Source: Nitrospira japonica (GTDB taxonomy: Bacteria; Nitrospirota; Thermodesulfovibrionia; Thermodesulfovibrionales; SM23-35). From it: a DNA stretch of 58,683 nt. Location of the stretch: contig DYFC01000013.1 of the NCBI GenBank assembly GCA_020725385.1, positions 1 through 58,683 of the forward strand. The letters are read 5' to 3'. Position 1 is the stretch's first letter. Each line of letters opens with the position of its first letter. The position numbers and the translations under genes were made by a program. Of this stretch, positions 54,269-58,683 are shown piece after piece. The notes under the pieces were generated by a model, which did not search any database, had not been told where the DNA came from, and was given only the letters and a program-made list of their open reading frames with translations.

Positions 54269-55348
54269 ATGAAAAATAGAATATTAATGAAGGGTAACGA
54301 AGCTATTGCTGAAGCTGCTGTCTGTGCTGGGTGCAGGTTTTATGCCGGTTATCCCATTACTCCACAAAATGAGATACCCGAATATCTTTCATGGAGGATG
54401 CTCGAAGCTGGCGGGGTTTTTATTCAGGCTGAAAGCGAACTTGCTGCCATTAACATGGTTTATGGCGCATCTGCAGCAGGCATTAGAGCTATGACTTCAT
54501 CAAGCAGCCCGGGTATCAGTCTTAAACAAGAAGCAATTTCTTTTCTTGCAGGAGCTGAACTTCCAGCCGTAATTGTAAACATGCAAAGAGGGGGACCCGG
54601 ACTGGGAAATATTTCAGCAAGTCAGGCTGATTATTTCCAGGCTGTCAAAGGTGGCGGTCATGGTGATTATAAAATGATTGTATATGCTCCATACAGTGTT
54701 CAGGAATTGTGGGATCTTACTATGCTTGCTTTTGATAAGGCCGATGAATATAGAACTCCGGTAATGATTCTCGGGGATGCAATAATTGGTCAGATGATGG
54801 AACCTTTTTATCCGAATGATTACCAAAAGCCCGAACTCCCTGGCAAAGACTGGATACTTGATGGGTGCGAGGGACGTCTTCCACGCGTTATTAAAACCTT
54901 ATATATGGGAGACGGTGAACTTGAGATGATGAATAATAAATTGCAAAAAAAATACAAGAATATTAGAAGTAGAGAGGTCATTTCAGAAGGTCATTTTATA
55001 GATGATGCGGAATTAATTGTGGTTGCGTTTGGCATAGCAGCGAGAATAGCTCTTTCTTCTGTTATTAGAATGAGACGGAAGGGCATTAAAGTCGGGCTAT
55101 TCAGGCCTGTTACTTTATTCCCATTTCCTGAAAATGAACTTTTTTTAATTTCCGATGAAAATAAAAGATTCCTTGTTGTTGAAATGAATGCAGGTCAAAT
55201 GCTCGAAGATGTTAAATTAGCAATAAATGGTAGATCCGAGGTATTATTTTATGGCAGAACAGGTGGCGTAATAGTTAGTCCTGAAGAGATTGATAGAAAA
55301 ATTTTGTCTTTAATTGATGTAAAATATAAAGTAAGCGAAAGAAGATAA
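54269..55348 (+). CDS. vorB: 2-oxoacid:ferredoxin oxidoreductase subunit VorB-like
   Basis: The 359-residue alpha-type subunit carries the pyrimidine-binding fold (KGNEAIAEAAVCAGCRFYAG, YPITPQNEIPEYL, ESELAAINMVYGASAAG, TSSSSPGISLKQEAISF, GGPGLGNISASQADYFQAVK). Together with a TPP-binding beta subunit and gamma subunit it oxidises branched-chain or other 2-oxoacids with ferredoxin and CoA. Those partner genes are absent from the neighbourhood, so the enzyme is incomplete here and rpsL follows. The C-terminal regulatory domain is present. Start: ATG 54269, leaderless. Confidence 0.93.
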   Translation: MKNRILMKGNEAIAEAAVCAGCRFYAGYPITPQNEIPEYLSWRMLEAGGVFIQAESELAAINMVYGASAAGIRAMTSSSSPGISLKQEAISFLAGAELPAVIVNMQRGGPGLGNISASQADYFQAVKGGGHGDYKMIVYAPYSVQELWDLTMLAFDKADEYRTPVMILGDAIIGQMMEPFYPNDYQKPELPGKDWILDGCEGRLPRVIKTLYMGDGELEMMNNKLQKKYKNIRSREVISEGHFIDDAELIVVAFGIAARIALSSVIRMRRKGIKVGLFRPVTLFPFPENELFLISDENKRFLVVEMNAGQMLEDVKLAINGRSEVLFYGRTGGVIVSPEEIDRKILSLIDVKYKVSERR

Positions 55349-55398
55349 AATCATATAAAATTACTTATATTATCCAAAACTGGAAAATCGTTATAAAA

Positions 55399-55444
55399 AA
55401 TATTACCATTCTCCTTGACAAAAATATATATCTCTGGTAATATT
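55399..55444 (+). promoter_or_regulatory. rpsL operon promoter flanked by an inverted repeat
   Basis: TTGACA at 55415-55420 and TAATAT at 55438-55443 (17-bp spacer) form the promoter about 50 nt before rpsL. AATATTACC at 55399-55407 and GGTAATATT at 55436-55444 are exact complements that bracket the -35 and cover the -10, and could be an operator half-site pair. The functional role is not known. Confidence 0.5.
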
Positions 55445-55495
55445 ATCTCTTGCGGTATTATCCTATTTCAATAAATTAATTTTTTTGGAGGTAAA

Positions 55496-55867
55496 GTGCC
55501 TACTATAGCACAATTAGTTAAAAACGGGCGTGAAAAGGTAAAGGTTAAAACAAAAAGCCCTGCGCTCAAAGAGTGTCCACAGAAAAGAGGTGTTTGTGTA
55601 AGAGTTTATACTACAACACCAAAGAAACCCAACTCGGCACTGAGGAAAGTAGCAAGGGTAAGACTGATGAATGCTATGGAGGTCACTGCATATATACCAG
55701 GTGTTGGACATAATCTTCAGGAACATTCAATTGTTATGATTCGCGGCGGAAGAGTAAAAGATCTCCCGGGTGTCAGATACCACATAATCAGAGGAACGCT
55801 TGACTCAATGGGTGTGGCTGACAGGAGAAGGGGAAGATCCAAATACGGCGCCAAGAGACCTAAATAA
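55496..55867 (+). CDS. rpsL: 30S ribosomal protein S12
   Basis: The 123-residue decoding-centre protein shows [35 protein letters not shown] and [16 protein letters not shown]. The start is GTG 55496 with a GGAGG ribosome-binding site. It opens the rpsL-rpsG-fusA-tuf operon. Confidence 0.97.
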   Translation: MPTIAQLVKNGREKVKVKTKSPALKECPQKRGVCVRVYTTTPKKPNSALRKVARVRLMNAMEVTAYIPGVGHNLQEHSIVMIRGGRVKDLPGVRYHIIRGTLDSMGVADRRRGRSKYGAKRPK

Positions 55868-55879
55868 GAGAGTTAGAAA

Positions 55880-56350
55880 ATGCCAAGAAGAAGAGTAGCA
55901 GAAAAAAGAGATATTTTACCGGATCCAAAATATAACAGCAAAATTGTAAGCAAATTTGTTAATGCGATTATGGAAAGCGGGAAAAAATCCACGGCAGAAC
56001 GCATTTGTTATGGTGCTTTTGAAATACTTAAACAAAAAACGGGCAGCGACCCTTTGAAGGTTTTCAAAACAGCGCTTGAAAATGTTAAGCCGGTACTTGA
56101 GGTAAAACCAAGAAGAGTCGGTGGAGCAACATATCAGGTCCCGGTAGAAATTAGACCCCATAGGCGTACAGCGCTTGCTTTTAGATGGATAATCAATTAT
56201 GCGAGAGCAAGGGCTGAGAAGACCATGCAGGAAAGGCTTGCAGGGGAACTTATGGATGCATATAACAATACGGGTTCTTCAATTAAGAAAAAAGAAGATA
56301 CCCATAAAATGGCCGAGGCGAACAAGGCTTTTGCCCATTATAGATGGTAG
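55880..56350 (+). CDS. rpsG: 30S ribosomal protein S7
   Basis: The 156-residue protein nucleates the 30S head. The start [40 protein letters not shown] and the [21 protein letters not shown] end are standard. It is 12 nt after rpsL and 21 nt before fusA. Confidence 0.97.
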   Translation: MPRRRVAEKRDILPDPKYNSKIVSKFVNAIMESGKKSTAERICYGAFEILKQKTGSDPLKVFKTALENVKPVLEVKPRRVGGATYQVPVEIRPHRRTALAFRWIINYARARAEKTMQERLAGELMDAYNNTGSSIKKKEDTHKMAEANKAFAHYRW

Positions 56351-56371
56351 GAATAATAGAGGAGAAAAAAG

Positions 56372-58450
56372 TTGTCAAGATTTCCGCTTCAAAAAACACG
56401 CAATATTGGTATCATGGCTCATATAGATGCCGGGAAGACCACGACCACGGAACGTATCCTCTATTACACAGGAGTTACCTACAAAATTGGCGAGGTTCAC
56501 GATGGTACCGCTGTTATGGACTGGATGGTTCAGGAGCAGGAACGCGGAATTACCATAACCTCCGCTGCAACAACATGTTTCTGGAAAGATTATAAAATAA
56601 ATATTATTGATACTCCGGGACATGTTGATTTTACCATCGAAGTAGAAAGGTCATTGAGAGTGCTTGATGGTGCAGTAGCTGTTTTTGATTCTGTTTCCGG
56701 TGTAGAACCACAGTCAGAAACTGTCTGGAGACAGGCCAATAAATATGGTGTGCCAAGAATAGCATTCATGAATAAAATGGATAGGGTTGGAGCAGATTTT
56801 TTTATGAGTGTAAATAGCATGATAGAGAGGCTTGACGCAAATCCGGTACCGGTACAGATACCGATAGGTGCTGAGGACAATTTCAGAGGACCTGTTGATC
56901 TGGTAAATATGAAAGCTATTTACTTTGATGATGAAACTCTGGGCGCAAGTTATACAGAAGGAGAAATTCCCGAACATTTAATGCCAATGGCTTTAGAGTA
57001 CAGGGAAAAAATGGTCGAAGCATTGGCTGATATTGACGATACAATAATGGAAAAATATTTAAATAAAGAAACAATAAGTCCTGAAGAAATTAAATCGGTT
57101 ATAAGAAAAGGTACTCTTGAGAAAAAAATAACCCCTGTTTTGTGCGGATCAGCATTCAGGAATAAAGGTGTTCAACTTTTGCTGGATGCTATAGTTGATT
57201 ATCTCCCTTCTCCTCTTGATATTCCACCAGTTGCCGGAACAATTCCGGGAACCGATTCTGTAATAGTAAGACAGGCAAGCGATAAAGATCCTTTTTCTGC
57301 CCTTGCCTTTAAGGTAATGACCGATCCATTTGTTGGTCAACTTACATTTATAAGAGTATATTCAGGTGTTTTAAATGCAGGTTCTTATGTATATAACTCA
57401 ACAAAGGATATTAAAGAACGGGTAGGGAGATTATTAAAAATGCACGCTAATAAGCGTGAAGAAGTCAAGGAAGTATCAGCAGGAGATATTGTTGCTGTAG
57501 TAGGATTAAGAAATACCCTTACAGGCGATACCCTATGCGATGAAAAGCAACCAATTTTACTTGAAACTATTGAGTTTCCGGAACCTGTTATGGCTGTAGC
57601 TATTGAGCCAAAAACTAAGGCTGATCAGGAAAAATTATCTCAATCTCTTGCAAAACTTGCTCAGGAAGATCCTTCATTCAAAGTATCATTCAATGAAGAA
57701 ACGGGACAGACAATTATTTCCGGAATGGGTGAACTTCATCTTGAGATTATTGTTGATAGATTGCTAAGAGAATTTAAAGTTGGTGCAAATGTTGGTAAAC
57801 CTCAGGTTGCTTATAAAGAAACAATAAGAAGCGCTGCAAAAGGTGAAGGAAAATTTATTCGTCAGACCGGCGGCCGCGGACAATACGGTCATGTGTGCAT
57901 TGAAATTGAACCTCTTGAACCTGGGAAAGGTTTTGAGTTTGAGAATAAAATTGTAGGTGGTACAATTCCAAAAGAATATATTCCTGCTGTTGAAAAAGGA
58001 ATTAAAGAATCTTTAGATAGAGGAATACTTGCAGGTTATCCGGTAGTGGATGTAAAAGCGAGATTATATGATGGTTCTTATCATGAAGTAGATTCTTCTG
58101 AGATGGCTTTTAAGATTGCAGGCTCAATGGCATTTAAGGAAGCTGCAAAAAATGCAAAACCTGTTATTCTCGAGCCTATTATGAATATAGAGATAGTAAC
58201 ACCCGAAGAATATATGGGTGATGTTATCGGTGATCTGAATTCAAGACGCGGACGGGTACAACAGATTGAAAAAAGAGGCAATGCTCAGGTAATTAAAGGG
58301 CAGGCTCCATTAGCTGAGATGTTTGGTTATGCAACTGACTTGCGTTCAAAAACTCAGGGAAGAGCTACATATACAATGCAGTTTTCCCATTATAGCGAAG
58401 TACCAAAAGGTGTATCTGAAGGAATTATTGCCGTTGTTAGAGGGTCTTGA
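56372..58450 (+). CDS. fusA: Elongation factor G
   Basis: The 692-residue GTPase drives translocation. The G domain has [32 protein letters not shown] and NKMDR. Domains II to V follow with the GRGQYGHV segment and the C-terminal [15 protein letters not shown]. The start is TTG 56372 after GAGGAG. It is followed by tuf after 108 nt. Confidence 0.97.
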   Translation: MSRFPLQKTRNIGIMAHIDAGKTTTTERILYYTGVTYKIGEVHDGTAVMDWMVQEQERGITITSAATTCFWKDYKINIIDTPGHVDFTIEVERSLRVLDGAVAVFDSVSGVEPQSETVWRQANKYGVPRIAFMNKMDRVGADFFMSVNSMIERLDANPVPVQIPIGAEDNFRGPVDLVNMKAIYFDDETLGASYTEGEIPEHLMPMALEYREKMVEALADIDDTIMEKYLNKETISPEEIKSVIRKGTLEKKITPVLCGSAFRNKGVQLLLDAIVDYLPSPLDIPPVAGTIPGTDSVIVRQASDKDPFSALAFKVMTDPFVGQLTFIRVYSGVLNAGSYVYNSTKDIKERVGRLLKMHANKREEVKEVSAGDIVAVVGLRNTLTGDTLCDEKQPILLETIEFPEPVMAVAIEPKTKADQEKLSQSLAKLAQEDPSFKVSFNEETGQTIISGMGELHLEIIVDRLLREFKVGANVGKPQVAYKETIRSAAKGEGKFIRQTGGRGQYGHVCIEIEPLEPGKGFEFENKIVGGTIPKEYIPAVEKGIKESLDRGILAGYPVVDVKARLYDGSYHEVDSSEMAFKIAGSMAFKEAAKNAKPVILEPIMNIEIVTPEEYMGDVIGDLNSRRGRVQQIEKRGNAQVIKGQAPLAEMFGYATDLRSKTQGRATYTMQFSHYSEVPKGVSEGIIAVVRGS

Positions 58451-58558
58451 GCAATATGCAAAATTTAAATACATGTGAATATAGATTTTCATATAAGCAT
58501 ATCCGTATTAATTTTGCGATAATTTTAAAGTCGGGAAGGATTTAACAAAGGAGGGAAT

Positions 58559-58683
58559 ATGGCAAAGGCGAAATTTGAGAGGATAAAGCCTCATGCTAAC
58601 ATAGGTACGATAGGGCATGTAGATCATGGCAAGACCACATTGACATCGGCGATAACGAAGGTACTGGCATTTAAAGGGATGGC
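58559..58683 (+). CDS. tuf: Elongation factor Tu, 5' part only
   Basis: ATG 58559 follows AAAGGAGGG. The first 41 residues ([36 protein letters not shown]) hold the P-loop [10 protein letters not shown]. The gene is cut by the window end. Confidence 0.96.
   Translation, partial: MAKAKFERIKPHANIGTIGHVDHGKTTLTSAITKVLAFKGM

Noticed and set aside
1-58683. CRISPR arrays, rRNA genes, intact transposases or prophage
   Set aside because: No regularly spaced repeats, rRNA sequence, DDE transposase or phage structural gene was recognised.

Overview
The window is a low-GC (roughly mid-30s percent by eye), gene-dense bacterial chromosome segment, mostly housekeeping genes. Several traits fit an anaerobic, Gram-negative-type member of the Nitrospirota (Thermodesulfovibrionia-like). 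These are an exported seven-heme cytochrome c, a VorB-type 2-oxoacid:ferredoxin oxidoreductase subunit, rubredoxin, a ClpC ATPase without McsAB/CtsR neighbours, tandem DUF507 genes behind rpsR, a DciA-type DUF721 protein, and many PAS/histidine-kinase genes. The placement is inference from gene content; no rRNA lies in the window. Start codons are often TTG or GTG, and several genes have a -10 box so close to the start that their mRNAs look leaderless.

Layout. 1-4.7 kb: possible mobile-element edge, then an SOS cassette (lexA, small SH3-like protein, dinB) converging on rnr. 4.8-8.0 kb: tig-clpP-clpX, overlapping. 8.0-12.7 kb: rpmB-dciA on the minus strand, diverging from infB-rbfA-nrnA. 12.8-15.1 kb: a TGS-domain GTPase and the heptaheme cytochrome, both minus. 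15.5-19.1 kb: rpsF-ssb-rpsR-DUF507-DUF507-GAF/GGDEF. 19.1-24.8 kb: CIRCE-controlled hrcA-grpE-dnaK, then dnaJ-rsmE behind a terminator. 24.8-32.9 kb: a signalling island with a hybrid kinase, two NarL-type regulators, a PAS-PAS kinase interrupted by a frameshift in an A9 run, then cheW and a chemoreceptor. 32.9-41.6 kb: two divergent ArnT-like glycosyltransferases, a ZIP transporter, an ABC ATPase, rubredoxin, DUF4412, pncC and a stand-alone phosphohistidine swivel-domain protein. 41.5-47.8 kb (minus): response regulator and Cache/PAS kinase pair, DUF4416, TlpA-like thioredoxin, clpC. 48.0-50.5 kb: a small Cys-rich ORF, then lemA and two TPM-domain genes. 50.5-54.2 kb: tRNA-Gln(CUG) and tRNA-Glu(CUC), followed by an accessory patch (three 11-bp repeats, a toxin-antitoxin operon, a truncated phd antitoxin, nfi, a TPR fragment and a GT9-methyltransferase fusion). 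54.2-58.7 kb: vorB, then rpsL-rpsG-fusA-tuf, with tuf cut by the window end.

The most distinctive signal is in the signalling island. The same 19-bp palindrome (AATCAGGA-N3-TCCTGATT) occurs in the divergent promoter region of the PAS kinase and second NarL regulator, and again upstream of the hybrid kinase. This suggests one local NarL-type autoregulatory circuit. Its classical kinase is in frame only if one A of an A9 tract is skipped, which would be compatible with slippage or phase variation but equally with a sequence error. No CRISPR array, rRNA, intact transposase or prophage was seen.
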